Below are positions 51,993 through 61,584 of a stretch of DNA of 64,000 nucleotides, piece after piece. The DNA is taken from the NCBI RefSeq assembly GCF_008831545.1, contig NZ_CP044523.1:2914001-2978000 (forward strand). The letters are read 5' to 3'. Each line of letters opens with the position of its first letter. The stretch's first letter is position 1. The notes under the pieces were generated by a model, which did no database searches, was not told the DNA's origin, and saw nothing but the letters and a program-made list of their open reading frames with translations. The position numbers and the translations under genes were made by a program. The stretch comes from Halorussus halophilus (GTDB lineage: Archaea > Halobacteriota > Halobacteria > Halobacteriales > Haladaptataceae).

Positions 51993-52850
51993 ATGAGCGA
52001 GTACGCAAACGACGTGCTGGTCTCGGCTGACTGGGCCGAAGACCGCCTGAGCGAGTTCGAGAGCGACGACCCCGAGTACCGACTGGTCGAAGTAGACGTA
52101 GACACGGAAGCCTACGAGGAGGCCCACGCACCGGGCGCAGTCGGGTTCAACTGGGAGACCCAACTGCAGGACCAGACCCAGCGCGACATCCTCGAAAAGT
52201 CTGACTTCGAGGACCTGCTCGGAGACCACGGCATCACCGAGGACTCGACCGTGGTGCTGTACGGCGACAACTCCAACTGGTTCGCCGCCTACGCCTACTG
52301 GCAGTTCAAGTACTACGGCCACGACGACGTGCGACTGCTCGACGGTGGCCGCGAGTACTGGCTCGAAAACGACTACCCGACCACCGACGAAGTGCCGGAG
52401 TTCTCCGCACAGAGCTACGAGGCAGGTGGCCCGCGCGAGAGCATCCGCGCCTACCGCGACGACGTGGAGAAGGCCATCGAGCGCGGCGTTCCGCTCGTGG
52501 ACGTTCGCTCGCCCGAGGAGTTCAGCGGCGAAGTGCTCGCCCCGCCGGGACTGCAGGAGACCGCCCAGCGCGGTGGCCACGTTCCCGGCGCGAAGAACAT
52601 CTCGTGGGCCGCTGTGACGAATGCGGACGGCACGTTCAAGACCCGCGACGAACTCGAATCGCTCTACGCCGAGGAAGGCATCGACGGCGACGGCACGACG
52701 GTCGCCTACTGCCGCATCGGCGAACGCTCCTCGGTCGCGTGGTTCGCACTCCACGAACTGCTCGGCTACGAGGACACCGTGAACTACGACGGCTCGTGGA
52801 CGGAGTGGGGCAACCTCGTGGATGCCCCCATCGAGACCGGCAGTAACTAA
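51993..52850 (+). CDS. thiosulfate/3-mercaptopyruvate sulfurtransferase (two rhodanese domains)
   Basis: A 285-residue protein. The N-terminal domain (YRLVEVDVDTEAYEEAHAPG, TVVLYGDNSNWFAAYAYWQF) has no Cys in the loop. The C-terminal domain carries VPLVDVRSPEEFSGEVLAPP and the active-site loop VAYCRIGERSSVAWF, the CRxGxR form typical of thiosulfate sulfurtransferases. Length and architecture fit. It is divergent from the other rhodanese, with which it may have arisen by duplication, though the active loops differ. Confidence 0.88.
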   Translation: MSEYANDVLVSADWAEDRLSEFESDDPEYRLVEVDVDTEAYEEAHAPGAVGFNWETQLQDQTQRDILEKSDFEDLLGDHGITEDSTVVLYGDNSNWFAAYAYWQFKYYGHDDVRLLDGGREYWLENDYPTTDEVPEFSAQSYEAGGPRESIRAYRDDVEKAIERGVPLVDVRSPEEFSGEVLAPPGLQETAQRGGHVPGAKNISWAAVTNADGTFKTRDELESLYAEEGIDGDGTTVAYCRIGERSSVAWFALHELLGYEDTVNYDGSWTEWGNLVDAPIETGSN

Positions 52851-53706
52851 CCGCGAACTCGTTCTTTTGTTTTCTCGCGATTCTGGGCTTTCTCTGTATC
52901 CGAGAGTCAAACGGCGTCTTTCGCTCGGCTACGCAAACCACCAGAAACGGCTGGTGAGACAGGCGATCGGGAACGCTCGGGGACGCAAGCAACCAGCAGC
53001 GCTCGGTGAAACTGGCGACGAAAACGCCCGGTGATACAAACCACACGGGCGGGACTGAAAGGGGTCGGACGCTCGCGCTTGACTTGGTCGTCTGCGCGGG
53101 CACTACTCGCGCTGGGCGGTGCGGAGAAGCGCGAGTATCCCGCGTCAGCGACCGTCTCGTGAGCGAAGCGAACGAGACCTCGGCAGTCGCAGCCCGCGCA
53201 GCAGCGCGAGCAGGACCGTCTGCCGGTGGCGAGCGTCCGAGGGCTTTCGAGGAAGAAACTGCGGGTGTATTGACTGCTATGTAGCAACGACGCACGCAGT
53301 GACGCTAGCTACTCCCGAAACCAATGAGACCGCACAGCACCGCGACGGCCACCGCTCGCGGCTCTGCCGCTCGCCATCCGAGGCCCGCTCTCCGCAACAC
53401 CCGCGCGCCTCGCGTCCCTCCCCAACCGACTGCGTTACTCGGGTCTGGAAGACGCGCAGTCGCGCGCCTTCCGCGCTCCGTTACTCGTCCACCGGAAGAG
53501 CAGACTCTTCCGAGCCTTGGCTCACGTCCGTTCGCCAAGACCTCGCGCGAACTGGTCGCACCACGAGGGTGCGACCGCACGCGCCCTGACCAAAGTTTCA
53601 CCGTATCGAGTTTGCATGGTCTGGTTCTACACACCGACAACCCGCCACTTCCACACCTTTCGCCGCCGTCGTAGGTTACAAACCGCCACCCTGCGTACCT
53701 CAATCT
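52851..53706. other. intergenic region containing repeat copy C
   Basis: No gene is supported. Bases 53156-53182 hold GTCTCGTGAGCGAAGCGAAC-type inverted sequence. Bases 53304 onwards are the dispersed element. Frames in this stretch are basic and repetitive. Confidence 0.5.
53304..53600. repeat. dispersed palindromic element, copy C
   Basis: The left end is GCTAGCTACTCCCGAAACCA with GAGACCGCACAGCACCGCGA after it. CCCTCCCCAACCGACTGCG and GGGTCTGGAAGACGCG follow. Hairpins are at 53447-53472 (GGAAGACGCG/CGCGCCTTCC, one mismatch) and 53554-53576 (GGTCGCACC/GGTGCGACC, perfect). The right end is not clear. Bases directly before it (TGCTATGTAGCAACG...GCAGTGA) also match those before copy D. Confidence 0.75.
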
Positions 53707-54336
53707 ATGAATCCAGAGGAGTTCGTCCAGACCGTCCGCGACGACAACGAGACCGCGCTCTCCCGACTCGGCTCTTCGAAGTCGCTGTACGCCGAGACGG
53801 AGGGCGAGATGGAACCGCAGGTCGTCTTCGCCGCCGCGGCCGACGCCGAGTACGCCGCCGCCGAGACGTTCGAGGCGTGGGCCGATTCGGAGGCGAATGA
53901 GACCGCGAGCGAAGCCTTCGGGGAGACCGCTGCGGAGGAGCGCGACCACTACGAACAGGTTACGGCGAAGTTGGACGAAGACCACGAACCGAGTGAGGTT
54001 CCGGCAGTTCACGAGTACCTGCGCGACGTGGACGACACCGCGGGCCGGGTCGGCGGCTTTTTAGGGAGAACTATCGCCAGCGAGAAATCGAAAGAGCAGA
54101 TGGTCGGCTTCTTCGTCGGGCAGGCCGACCCGCAGACCGCCCAGTTGTTCCGCGACTTGGGCGACGACTTGGACGGACAGTTGGAGCGAATCGAAGCGTT
54201 GCTGGACGAGGTGTGCGAGAGCGACGACGACTGGGACCGCGCGAAAGAGACCGCCAGCGGCGCGATTAATGCGGCTTACGAAGAATACACGGAGACCCTA
54301 GAGGGGATGGGCGTCAATCCGAAACCGGTGTGTTGA
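53707..54336 (+). CDS. rubrerythrin/ferritin-like helical protein
   Basis: A 209-residue acidic, all-helical protein: MNPEEFVQTVRDDNETALSR, LGSSKSLYAETEGEMEPQVV, AAETFEAWADSEANETASEA, ETAAEERDHYEQVTAKL. EERDHYEQ resembles an E-x-x-H di-iron ligand pair, so a ferritin-like fold is plausible. Database names for relatives vary, and a regulatory role has been suggested for some. There is no signal peptide. It is the first gene after the repeat-rich gap. Confidence 0.65.
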   Translation: MNPEEFVQTVRDDNETALSRLGSSKSLYAETEGEMEPQVVFAAAADAEYAAAETFEAWADSEANETASEAFGETAAEERDHYEQVTAKLDEDHEPSEVPAVHEYLRDVDDTAGRVGGFLGRTIASEKSKEQMVGFFVGQADPQTAQLFRDLGDDLDGQLERIEALLDEVCESDDDWDRAKETASGAINAAYEEYTETLEGMGVNPKPVC

Positions 54337-54396
54337 GACGAGCAGTCGATTTTTCGCCGTCAACGTTTAGCCACAGAATCGCGTACATCGTTCGTC

Positions 54397-54549
54397 ATGC
54401 CACGCAAGAAGCACCACCGATGCAATCTCTGCGGGAAGGACTTCGAGGGCGGCGACGAGTTAGAGGACCACGTCGAGCGCAGGCATCCAAAACAGGACGT
54501 TCACTGGTGGGTCGTCGCCGAAGACCCGAGCGATCTGTCGTTCGAGTAG
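54397..54549 (+). CDS. C2H2 zinc-finger microprotein
   Basis: A 50-residue protein: MPRKKHHRCNLCGKDFEGGD, then ELEDHVERRHPKQDVHWWVV and AEDPSDLSFE. CNLC and HVERRH give one classical C2H2 finger (C-x2-C-x12-H-x4-H) with a basic start, as in haloarchaeal C2H2 microproteins. Nucleic-acid or protein binding is the likely role. It is just downstream of the ferritin-like gene, 60 bases away, and could share its transcript. Confidence 0.8.
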   Translation: MPRKKHHRCNLCGKDFEGGDELEDHVERRHPKQDVHWWVVAEDPSDLSFE

Positions 54550-54787
54550 TGGATAGTTGGTGAGCGTGTTGATTTGGAAGAGCGGAATTCGCGGGAGTGT
54601 TAATTTGGAGAGGACGGACTGGTGGTTCCTACAGCGTCGAAGCTAGCTTCTCGGAGTCCCTTCACCGCAGTTCGACACCAGAGTTCAGTTCGACACCCGA
54701 ATGTACCATCTCTAGTACCACACACAACCCATCGTCCCACTCCCAAACGACCCCCTAAAGTAGCTCCAACCCCAACCAAACTCTACA

Positions 54788-56848
54788 ATGAGCGACGCCG
54801 AGGAGGGACCACTCTCCCCCGACAGACCCGAGGCAGAGACCGAGTTCCGGGTCGATGCGCCCTTCGACCCCGCGGGCGACCAACCCGAGGCAATCGAACA
54901 GCTCGCCGAGGGCTACCAGTCGGGGATGGACAAACAGACCCTGCTCGGGGTGACGGGGTCGGGCAAGACCAACACCGTCTCGTGGGTGGTCGAGGAGATT
55001 CAGAAACCGACGCTCGTCATCGCGCACAACAAGACGCTGGCCGCCCAGTTGTACGAGGAGTTCCGGAATCTCTTCCCGGACAACGCCGTCGAGTACTTCG
55101 TCAGCTACTACGACTACTACCAACCGGAGGCCTACGTCGAGCAGACGGACAAGTACATCGAGAAGGACGCCTCCATCAACGAGGAGATAGACCGGCTTCG
55201 CCACTCCGCGACGCGTTCGCTCCTCACGCGCGAGGACGTAATCGTCGTCGCCTCGGTGTCGGCAATCTACGGTCTCGGTGACCCGGCCAACTACGAACAC
55301 ATGAGCCTGCGCTTGGAGACGGGCGACGAAATCGGCCGAGACGAACTGCTGGCCCGCCTCGTTGACTTGAATTACGAGCGCAACGACGTGGACTTCACGC
55401 AGGGCACCTTCCGCGTGCGGGGCGACACCATCGAAATCTTCCCGATGTACGGCCGCTACGCCGTGCGCGTGGAACTTTGGGGCGACGAAATCGACCGCAT
55501 GATGAAGGTGGACCCCTTGGAGGGGAAAGTCGAGAGTCAAGAACCCGCAGTCCTCGTCCACCCGGCAGAACACTACTCCATCCCGGAGCAGACCATGCAG
55601 GACGCCATCGCGGAAATCGAGGACGACTTGGACGACCGCATTCGGTACTTCGAGCGGAACAACGACCTCGTGGCCGCCCAGCGAATCGAGGAGCGCACCA
55701 CGTTCGACTTGGAGATGATGAAAGAGGCGGGCTACTGTTCGGGCATCGAGAACTACTCGGTGTACCTCTCGGACAGGGAGGTCGGCGACGCTCCCTTTAC
55801 CCTACTCGACTACTTCCCGGACGACTTCCTCACCGTCATCGACGAGTCCCACCAGACGGTGCCCCAAATCAAGGGCCAGTTCGCGGGCGACAAATCCCGA
55901 AAGGACAGCCTCGTCGAGAACGGCTTCCGACTGCCGACCGCCTACGACAACCGGCCACTCACCTTCGAGGAGTTCCAAGAGAAGACCGACAAGACGCTGT
56001 ACGTCTCCGCGACGCCCGCCGACTACGAGCAAGAGCAGAGCGAGCAAATCGTCGAGCAAATCGTTCGGCCGACGCATCTCGTGGACCCCAAGATTTCGGT
56101 TGCGGACGCCGAGGGCCAGATAGACGACCTGATGGACCGCATCGACCAGCAGGTCGCGAACGACGAGCGCGTGCTGGTCACGACGCTCACCAAGCGTATG
56201 ACCGAGGACTTGACCGAGTACCTCGAAGAGGCGGGCGTCGCCGTCGAGTACATGCACGACGAGACGGACACGCTCGAACGCCACGAACTGGTCCGAGGGC
56301 TCCGACTCGGGGAGTTCGACGTTCTCGTCGGCATCAACCTTCTGCGGGAAGGATTGGACATCCCGGAAGTCTCGCTCGTCGCAATTTTGGACGCCGACCA
56401 GCAGGGCTTCCTGCGCTCGGAAACCTCGCTCGTCCAGACGATGGGTCGCGCCGCGCGGAACGTCAACGGTGAAGTCGTCCTCTACGCCGACGAGCGCACG
56501 GACGCGATGGACGATGCAATCTCCGAAACACGCCGCCGCCGCGAGATTCAGCGCGAGTTCAACGAGGAACACGGCTACACGCCGACGACCATCGACAAGG
56601 AAGTCTCGGAAGCGAATCTACCGGGGAGCAAAACTGACACCTCCGGCATGAGTACCGGCGACCCCGAGACGGACGACGAGGCAGAGGCGCGGATTGCAGA
56701 ACTGGAAGACCGGATGAACGAGGCCGCGAGCAATCTGGAGTTCGAACTTGCGGCGGACATTCGGGACCGAATGCGGGAGTTGCGCGAGGAGTTCGACGTT
56801 GATGTCGAGGTGGAGGGTGGCGTGCCGGAACCGAAAGGCGAGTTTTAG
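54788..56848 (+). CDS. uvrB: excinuclease ABC subunit UvrB
   Basis: A 686-residue helicase-like subunit that verifies DNA damage and loads UvrC. Walker A is GVTGSGKT (residues ~54-61). The beta-hairpin region [20 protein letters not shown] is typical and needed for lesion gripping. DESH box [11 protein letters not shown], motif [11 protein letters not shown], and the C-terminal UVR domain ([20 protein letters not shown] and [18 protein letters not shown]) follow. It overlaps the convergent neighbour's stop codon by four bases. Confidence 0.98.
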   Translation: MSDAEEGPLSPDRPEAETEFRVDAPFDPAGDQPEAIEQLAEGYQSGMDKQTLLGVTGSGKTNTVSWVVEEIQKPTLVIAHNKTLAAQLYEEFRNLFPDNAVEYFVSYYDYYQPEAYVEQTDKYIEKDASINEEIDRLRHSATRSLLTREDVIVVASVSAIYGLGDPANYEHMSLRLETGDEIGRDELLARLVDLNYERNDVDFTQGTFRVRGDTIEIFPMYGRYAVRVELWGDEIDRMMKVDPLEGKVESQEPAVLVHPAEHYSIPEQTMQDAIAEIEDDLDDRIRYFERNNDLVAAQRIEERTTFDLEMMKEAGYCSGIENYSVYLSDREVGDAPFTLLDYFPDDFLTVIDESHQTVPQIKGQFAGDKSRKDSLVENGFRLPTAYDNRPLTFEEFQEKTDKTLYVSATPADYEQEQSEQIVEQIVRPTHLVDPKISVADAEGQIDDLMDRIDQQVANDERVLVTTLTKRMTEDLTEYLEEAGVAVEYMHDETDTLERHELVRGLRLGEFDVLVGINLLREGLDIPEVSLVAILDADQQGFLRSETSLVQTMGRAARNVNGEVVLYADERTDAMDDAISETRRRREIQREFNEEHGYTPTTIDKEVSEANLPGSKTDTSGMSTGDPETDDEAEARIAELEDRMNEAASNLEFELAADIRDRMRELREEFDVDVEVEGGVPEPKGEF

Positions 56849-57474
56849 CTCGATTGCCAATCGGAGAGGTTAGCTTCTCGGACGATGTTTGTGTGTTCAA
56901 CTCCTAAACAGTCGCCATAGCTCATCTTGACTTGGATTGGTTCTGCTCTTTCTAAAATACGATCTTCTGCGTCTTCTGGTTCAAGAGAGATGAAGCCATC
57001 AGCTTCGACAATCGCATTTTCGACTAAACTTTCATCCGAAATCTCGCGGTCCTCAACTGTGAGTTCGTGGGCTGGTCCATTTCCGATGTTCTTTAGACCT
57101 AACTCTTTGCCGTTCCGAATGGCGAGAAACAACGTGGGGGCGTGTCTTGCTTCTCGGTTACGCTTAGTCTCCCGGATAGCCAAGACGGTGAAAATTGCTG
57201 AAAAACAGGCAGTAGAGACAGCAAGGAAATTCCCTCCGGAATCGTATGAAAAGACCACCAAAGCCGAAGCTGCAATGACGAGTACAACGGCCAAACCATC
57301 GAACTTACCCACGATGTTTTTTGTCAGAAAATTCTTGACGACGCTTATTGACCAAATATGCTCGAACCAGAACTCACGGGACCGAACACTCGGCCCTGTT
57401 GGCGTTTTCTGTTGAGCCAACTCAATGCTCCGCTTCTCCTGCTGTTTGTTCTCATCCATCGAACTCTGGTTCAT
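56845..57474 (-). CDS. hypothetical protein with two membrane helices, low GC
   Basis: A 209-residue protein I do not recognise. It has two hydrophobic segments ([18 protein letters not shown] and [18 protein letters not shown]) and a soluble C-terminal half ([56 protein letters not shown]). Its GC content is clearly below that of its neighbours, and it has more Lys, Ile and Asn. This suggests acquisition by transfer. It overlaps the uvrB 3' end by four bases. Confidence 0.65.
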   Translation of the reverse strand: MNQSSMDENKQQEKRSIELAQQKTPTGPSVRSREFWFEHIWSISVVKNFLTKNIVGKFDGLAVVLVIAASALVVFSYDSGGNFLAVSTACFSAIFTVLAIRETKRNREARHAPTLFLAIRNGKELGLKNIGNGPAHELTVEDREISDESLVENAIVEADGFISLEPEDAEDRILERAEPIQVKMSYGDCLGVEHTNIVREANLSDWQSS

Positions 57475-57649
57475 GTCATCGACCTACAGCCAATAACTCA
57501 TGAAGGTTTGCTGCCAGACGGTGATTTTCGGATTTCAAACAGGACCACTTTGACCTCAACCTGAACGAATTTGGGTGAGGAGTGGGTGAAACTCCGGTCG
57601 AAGTTCGGAATATCCTCTTTTACTGATAGCGGTTTGCTCGAAACGAATC

Positions 57650-58966
57650 ATGACCCGCGACGACAACGCGAACGACAACCGAACCCGCCGGAACTTCCTG
57701 ACCGCAACTGCCGTCGTCGGGACGGCCGCGCTCGCTGGTTGTTCTGGCGGCGGCAGTGGCGACGAGACGACGACCGGCATGGACACGACGATGGAGACCA
57801 CCTCCGAGATGATGGACACGACCACGGAGGAGACCACCACCGAGGAGATGTCTAAGCCGCACCCCGACCTCGACGTACTGAACTACGCGCTGACGCTCGA
57901 ACACTTGGAGAACGCCTTCTACCGCGAGGGCCTGAACACGTTCTCCGACGACGAACTCATGGGTGCCGACGCGGTGAGCAAGTTCAACGAGACGGTGCGA
58001 ATGGACGTGCCCGAGTACCTGAAAGTCGCGGACGAACACGAGGCGGCCCACGTGAAGACGCTCAGCGCGACTATCGAGAAACTCGGTGGCACACCCGTCG
58101 AAGAAGCCGAGTACGACTTCGGCTACGAGACGCCCAGCGAGTACCTCACCACCGCGAAGGCGCTCGAAAACACCGGTGTTGCGGCCTACGCCGGAGCGGC
58201 ACCAATGATAAAAGACAACGACATCCTCGGCCCCGCCGCGGGCATCCACAGCGTCGAGGCCCGCCACGCGAGTTTCCTCAACATGGTCAACTCCTCGTCG
58301 CCGTTCCCAAAGGCCGTGGACGAAGCGAAGTCGATGGACGAGGTCATCGAAATCGCCAGCCAGTTCATCACCTCCGACATGGGCGGCAGCGAGACGACAC
58401 AAGAGATGGCAGAAGAGCCGACAGCAGACCGCAAGAAGGACGACGGCACCGGCGACGTGAAGATTCTGAACTACGCGCTGACGCTCGAACACTTGGAGAA
58501 CGCCTTCTACCGCGACGGATTGGAGAACTTCAGCGACGACGAACTGATGAACGCCGACGTGCTGTCGGAGTACGGCGACGAACTTCGGATGACCGTCCCC
58601 GACCGACTCCGCGCAGTCGGCGAGCACGAGGCGGCCCACGTGAAGGCCATCACGAACACAGTGAAGAAACTCGGCGGCACACCCGTCGAGGAAGCCGAGT
58701 ACGACTTCGGCTACGGAACTGCCAGTGAGTTCTTCGGCGTGGCGAAGGCGCTCGAAAACACTGGCGTCGCGGCGTACAAGGGCGCTGCCCCCTCGGTGTC
58801 GAACGACGACGTGTTCTCGGCCGCAATCGGCATCCACAGCGTCGAAGCCCGCCACGCGAGCTTCCTCAACGAACTGAACGTGTCGAACCCGTACCCGAAG
58901 GCCGTTGACGAGCCGAAGACGATGAAGGAGGTCAAGGAGATAGCTGGCCAGTTTATCGTCCAGTGA
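57650..58966 (+). CDS. Tat-lipoprotein with two ferritin-like domains
   Basis: A 438-residue protein. The signal NRTRRNFLTATAVVGTAALA ends at a lipobox LAGCSGG, then a Thr/Met-rich linker. Two homologous helical domains follow (residues ~75-240 and ~265-438), each with LNYALTLEHLENAFYR, EHEAAHVK, ALENTGVAAY and IHSVEARHASFLN. In each, the Glu, Glu-x-x-His, Glu and Glu-x-x-His pattern of a di-iron site is visible. It is probably an extracytoplasmic, membrane-tethered iron or redox protein. The repeats are similar over nearly their full length, pointing to a fairly recent internal duplication. Confidence 0.85.
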   Translation: MTRDDNANDNRTRRNFLTATAVVGTAALAGCSGGGSGDETTTGMDTTMETTSEMMDTTTEETTTEEMSKPHPDLDVLNYALTLEHLENAFYREGLNTFSDDELMGADAVSKFNETVRMDVPEYLKVADEHEAAHVKTLSATIEKLGGTPVEEAEYDFGYETPSEYLTTAKALENTGVAAYAGAAPMIKDNDILGPAAGIHSVEARHASFLNMVNSSSPFPKAVDEAKSMDEVIEIASQFITSDMGGSETTQEMAEEPTADRKKDDGTGDVKILNYALTLEHLENAFYRDGLENFSDDELMNADVLSEYGDELRMTVPDRLRAVGEHEAAHVKAITNTVKKLGGTPVEEAEYDFGYGTASEFFGVAKALENTGVAAYKGAAPSVSNDDVFSAAIGIHSVEARHASFLNELNVSNPYPKAVDEPKTMKEVKEIAGQFIVQ

Positions 58967-59290
58967 GGGACACTCCCGCCGCTGACACCCTCTCGATAGC
59001 CACTCTCGTCGTCCCCTGCGGGGACCATAACGGTCTATAATTTCATTCTATTTCGTTGATAACATTTTTCTGTCGGGGCTCGTTTAGACCGTGGTACTAT
59101 GAATTCGAAGGTAGCGAGCGCACGGTCCGACCCCGGACACCCGATTCAGCCGCCTAGAGGAGGAATTACTTAGATGCGACCGCAAATAGTCTCCGCATCG
59201 ACCGTGGGCCAGCATCGTTCCGCCGTGGGACGCTCGACACCGGCAGTGGAACTCGTTTTCGACAGCTAACATCCGAACTCGAACACAACC
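58967..59290. other. intergenic region
   Basis: No gene is supported. The AT-rich stretch around 59035-59070 (GTCTATAATTTC, GATAACATTTTT) is a candidate promoter but is over 220 bases before the TauE/SafE ATG. A minus-strand frame of 62 codons has no support. Confidence 0.4.
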
Positions 59291-60394
59291 ATGTCACTCC
59301 AAAACGTAGTCGAGACGCCGTCCCTCGGAAAAGTGCAGAAGTCGTTCCTCAAGTACCAGCACTTCTTCGTGTTCGCCGCGCCAGTGCTGTTCGTCACCGC
59401 CGTCTACTTCTTCGCCCCGACCTCGGGAAGCGGTGGGACAGAGTACTGGTTGGAGTACTGGTGGCTGTTCCCCTTCTTCCTGCTCGGGGCGACCATCGTG
59501 AACACGGTCGGAATCAGCGGGTCGGCGCTGTTCGTGCCGTTCCTCATCTTCATCTTCCCGTTGTTCGCGCATCCGCTCGAACCCGAGACGCTGGTGAAGA
59601 TCGGCCTCATCAGCGAGGCGTTCGGGCTGTCGAGTTCGGCGGTCGCGTTCATCCGCTACGGACTCGTAGACCGCCGACTCGCGCTCACGCTCGTCGGCGG
59701 CGCGATTCCGTTCGTCATAGCTGGCGCGCTCCTGTCGTTCGTCATCCCGAAGCCAGTGTTCCACTTGCTGCTCGGTCTCGCGCTCATGACGGCCTCCTAT
59801 CTGTTGTTTCGGGCCGACCTCGGCCACGAGGAATCAGAGAGCGCGTCGAGCGGCGAGGCGATCGCCGACGGCGGCACCGACTCGCGTGACCTCCCCAACG
59901 ACGACGGAAAGCTCGGCCCCGCAGGCGTCGAAACCGACGAAGCTGGTACGGTGACGCGAGTGGACCAAGAGGGCGACGACTACGTCTACAACCGCGGCGG
60001 CTACCTGCGCCGGTTCGCCAACTACAGCGTCGGCGGCACGTTCCAAGGACTCGCTGGCTTCGGCATCGGCGAGTTGGGCATCGTCTCGATGCTCGGCACG
60101 AAAGTCCCGGTCAGAGTCGCCATCGGCACGAACCACATCGTGGTCGCGCTGACCGCGATTCTGGCCTCGCTCGTCCACGTCTTCGGCGGCGGACTGGTCG
60201 GCGGTCACTCCCTGAGCATCGCCTCGACGCCGTGGAACATGGTCATCTTCACCGTTCCCGCGACGGTCACTGGCGGGCAAATTGCGCCCTACGTCTCGAA
60301 CGCGCTGGAGACGAGTACCATCAAGAAGTTCGTCGGTAGCCTGTTCGCCATCATCTCCGTCGCGCTGTTCGTGATGGTCCTCGGGGCGTTCTGA
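59291..60394 (+). CDS. sulfite exporter TauE/SafE family permease
   Basis: A 367-residue membrane protein with about eight helices in two halves. TauE/SafE proteins move sulfite or organosulfur anions. The first half has GATIVNTVGISGSALFVPFL and FGLSSSAVAFIRYGLVDRRL; the second half has FQGLAGFGIGELGIVSMLGT and NHIVVALTAILASLVHVFGG. A long acidic cytoplasmic loop (residues ~178-235) separates them. The rhodanese genes 7 kb away may be functionally linked but are not adjacent. Confidence 0.85.
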   Translation: MSLQNVVETPSLGKVQKSFLKYQHFFVFAAPVLFVTAVYFFAPTSGSGGTEYWLEYWWLFPFFLLGATIVNTVGISGSALFVPFLIFIFPLFAHPLEPETLVKIGLISEAFGLSSSAVAFIRYGLVDRRLALTLVGGAIPFVIAGALLSFVIPKPVFHLLLGLALMTASYLLFRADLGHEESESASSGEAIADGGTDSRDLPNDDGKLGPAGVETDEAGTVTRVDQEGDDYVYNRGGYLRRFANYSVGGTFQGLAGFGIGELGIVSMLGTKVPVRVAIGTNHIVVALTAILASLVHVFGGGLVGGHSLSIASTPWNMVIFTVPATVTGGQIAPYVSNALETSTIKKFVGSLFAIISVALFVMVLGAF

Positions 60395-60405
60395 GAAAAA
60401 CGAGT

Positions 60406-61584
60406 TCAGTCCTGCGAAACTTCCTTCATCTTCTCGCGCTCCTCGCCGCGGTCTTCGAGTTCCACGTCGTCCATCTCCGCGAGGAGTTCGTCCACGTCGT
60501 CCAGACCGAGCAGTTCCTTCGTCTCCTCGTCGAACGCCAGACTGTCGAGGGACTCACTGTCAGTCGCACTCACGTCACTGCCGGTGAGGTGCTTGCCGTA
60601 GCGACCCACCAGCGAGGTGAGTTCCTGCGGGAGAACGAACTTGTTCGAATCGCCGTCACCGACGGCTTGGAGCGTCTCCATGCCTTTCTCGACGACGGCG
60701 CGCTCACCCATCGACTCGGCGGACTTCGCGCGGAGGACCGTCGAGACGGCGTCACCTTGGGCTTCCAGAATCTGGCTCTGTTTCAGGCCCTGCGCGCGGA
60801 TGACGTTCGATTGCTTCTCGCCCTCGGCCGTCTCCACCGCGGCGCGGCGTTCGCCTTGTGCCTCTAGAATCATGGCGCGACGGCGGCGCTCTGCGGAAGT
60901 CTGTTTCTCCATCGCGTTGACGACCGACTGGGAGGGCATCACTTTCTGGACTTCGACGCTCTCGACCCGGACGCCCCACTCGTCGGTCGGCCGGTCCAAC
61001 TCTTCGCGGATGCGGACGTTTATCTCCTCGCGCTTGCTCAGCGTCTCGTCCAGTTCCATGTCGCCCAGCACGGCACGGAGGGTTGTCTGGGCCAGATTCG
61101 AGACGGCTTTCTTGTAGTTCTCGACTTCGAGGAACGCTTTCTCGGCGTCCATCACGCGGATGTAGATGACTGCGTCTGCGATGACCGGCGAGTTGTCGCG
61201 CGTGATGGCTTCCTGCTCGGGCACGTCGAGAGTCTGCGTTCGCGTGTCGTAGACGTGCGTCTCGCTGACCAGCGGGATGACCACGTTGATACCGGGACCG
61301 AGCAGTTTCTTGTACTCGCCGAACACCGTCATCGGGCGTTTCTCGTAGGGACCGACGATTTCGACCGCGCTGTAGATGATTCCGGCGAGTACCAACGCGG
61401 CGACGAGGGCGACGATACCGCCGAAGTTCAGGGAGGGAACGGCGAAGAAGATAGCGAGGACGACGACGGCGATGGCGAGATAGCGACCGATTTCGCGGCT
61501 CTTGCTACTCCCGCCGGACGGTCCGCTACCGTCGCCTCCGCCACCCCCGGTGAGGCGGCCGAGTTCGTAGAAGAGATTGCTCAT
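60406..61584 (-). CDS. SPFH/band 7 (stomatin-like) membrane protein
   Basis: A 392-residue protein from the ATG at 61584 (MSNLFYELGRLTGGGGGDG). Two N-terminal hydrophobic segments (YLAIAVVVLAIFFAVPSL, GIVALVAALVLAGIIYSAVE) are followed by the SPFH domain: GPYEKRPMTVFGEYKKLLGP, GINVVIPLVSETHVYDTRTQ, LRAVLGDMELDETLSKREEI. A long coiled coil (MEKQTSAERRRRAMILEAQG) and an acidic tail follow. It is convergent with the TauE/SafE gene, with 11 bases between. A partner NfeD-like protein is not next to it. Confidence 0.9.
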   Translation of the reverse strand: MSNLFYELGRLTGGGGGDGSGPSGGSSKSREIGRYLAIAVVVLAIFFAVPSLNFGGIVALVAALVLAGIIYSAVEIVGPYEKRPMTVFGEYKKLLGPGINVVIPLVSETHVYDTRTQTLDVPEQEAITRDNSPVIADAVIYIRVMDAEKAFLEVENYKKAVSNLAQTTLRAVLGDMELDETLSKREEINVRIREELDRPTDEWGVRVESVEVQKVMPSQSVVNAMEKQTSAERRRRAMILEAQGERRAAVETAEGEKQSNVIRAQGLKQSQILEAQGDAVSTVLRAKSAESMGERAVVEKGMETLQAVGDGDSNKFVLPQELTSLVGRYGKHLTGSDVSATDSESLDSLAFDEETKELLGLDDVDELLAEMDDVELEDRGEEREKMKEVSQD

